64,000 bases of DNA from NCBI GenBank assembly GCA_917880885.1, contig OU862913.1, positions 44,921,460 to 44,985,459 of the forward strand, in the 5' to 3' direction. Below are positions 63,755-64,000 of the stretch, one piece after another. Numbering within the stretch: the first letter of the stretch is position 1; the number at the start of each line of letters is the position of its first letter. The notes below the pieces were generated by a model. The model saw nothing but the letters and a program-made list of their open reading frames with translations. It had not been told where the DNA came from and did not search any database. Both the position numbers and the translations under genes were made by a program. This stretch comes from Limnephilus marmoratus. Lineage: Eukaryota; Arthropoda; Insecta; Trichoptera; Limnephilidae.

Positions 63755-63870
63755 CCCAGAGTTGCAAATATTTTTTTCTGATTTTTCTGTTTCCAGATTT
63801 TCGATTGACTTTCGCTAATATTGTCTTCATTTAATTAAATATTACAATTGGAGGTAAAATTTAAAAATTA
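63755..63870 (+). repeat. SINE-B tail
   Basis: CGAGTCCCAGAGTTGCAAAT, TTTTTCTGATTTTTCTGTTT, CCAGATTTTCGATTGACTTT and CATTTAATTAAATATTACAA. With 63069-63257 it makes an inverted pair around SINE-C. Confidence 0.75.
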
Positions 63871-63894
63871 AAAAGTGTTAAAAAAATACTTTCA

Positions 63895-64000
63895 GGTATG
63901 AATGTAAAGCAAGAAGTACGTGCCAGACAGAGTTGTGTAACAGTCTATCCTCTCTGCCAACTCCTGCAGTAATGGTCTGATGTTTAGTTTAGTCCAGTCA
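63895..64000 (+). repeat. LINE-A 3' end, cut by the window edge
   Basis: AAGTACGTGCCAGACAGAGT, CAGTCTATCCTCTCTGCCAA and TGGTCTGATGTTTAGTTTAG correspond to 1030-1120. Confidence 0.7.

Overview
This window looks like intergenic, repeat-saturated DNA from an insect nuclear genome, most likely Lepidoptera. The case rests on AT-rich sequence, abundant small Helitrons ending in CTAG, a piggyBac relative, two mariners, Jockey/CR1-type LINEs, tRNA-headed SINEs and a repeat of the type common in lepidopteran genomes (31755-32260). The order is inferred from the repeats; no host marker gene is present. I found no intact host gene, rRNA gene or CRISPR array. The only host-gene candidate is a weak one: a TATA/CRE/Inr-like promoter at 7936-7972 followed by a 74-codon ORF.

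Layout. 0-6.5 kb: an inverted LINE-A duplication, a Harbinger-like MITE, an internally deleted piggyBac with TTAA duplications, a short mariner, and SINE-C split by a Helitron. 6.5-7.6 kb: Helitrons H1 and H2 joined with no spacer. 8-20.5 kb: LINE-L3, TTAA-flanked family R1, a long-TIR element, a second mariner, an H1 copy holding a TA-flanked transposon (M1), a palindromic R1 pair, two more LINE tails, and Helitron H4 holding M1 and an hAT-like element. 20.6-23.6 kb: R1 split by H2, and TTAA family R3 holding a palindromic tRNA-bearing insert plus another H2. 24-30 kb: tandem repeats, LINE-L6 with a tandemised RT segment, chimeric Helitron H3, and two hAT-like elements (one hosting SINE-C, one inside LINE-L2). 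30-36 kb: four H2-type Helitrons. 37-41 kb: a 35-bp minisatellite, R3, R1, R3. 41-43 kb: tandem LINE-L7 segments holding a tRNA-bearing element. 44-53.5 kb: SINE-C, LINE-L3/L2, a 3'-truncated Ty3/gypsy inside R3 inside SINE-B, and a second H1/H2 tandem. 54-58.6 kb: a 2.86-kb TIR transposon (54890-57745) with a decayed transposase, placed in a small satellite that supplies its empty site. 59-64 kb: another tandem array, R3, S1, SINE-C, SINE-B and hAT copies.

No pathway is encoded. The window is best read as a record of nested transposition. Several families have exact boundaries provable from internal evidence (target duplications, empty sites, interrupted hosts). The most novel items are (i) the AATT-flanked TIR transposon at 54890-57745, (ii) a DR-flanked, tRNA-bearing element at 42233-42676 with a palindromic relative at 22167-23047, (iii) SINE-like family S1 sharing a 3' hairpin tail with LINE-L2, and (iv) the repeated H1-H2 Helitron junction. 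Family names (LINE-A, L2-L7, SINE-B/C, S1, R1, R3, M1, H1-H5, D) are local labels.
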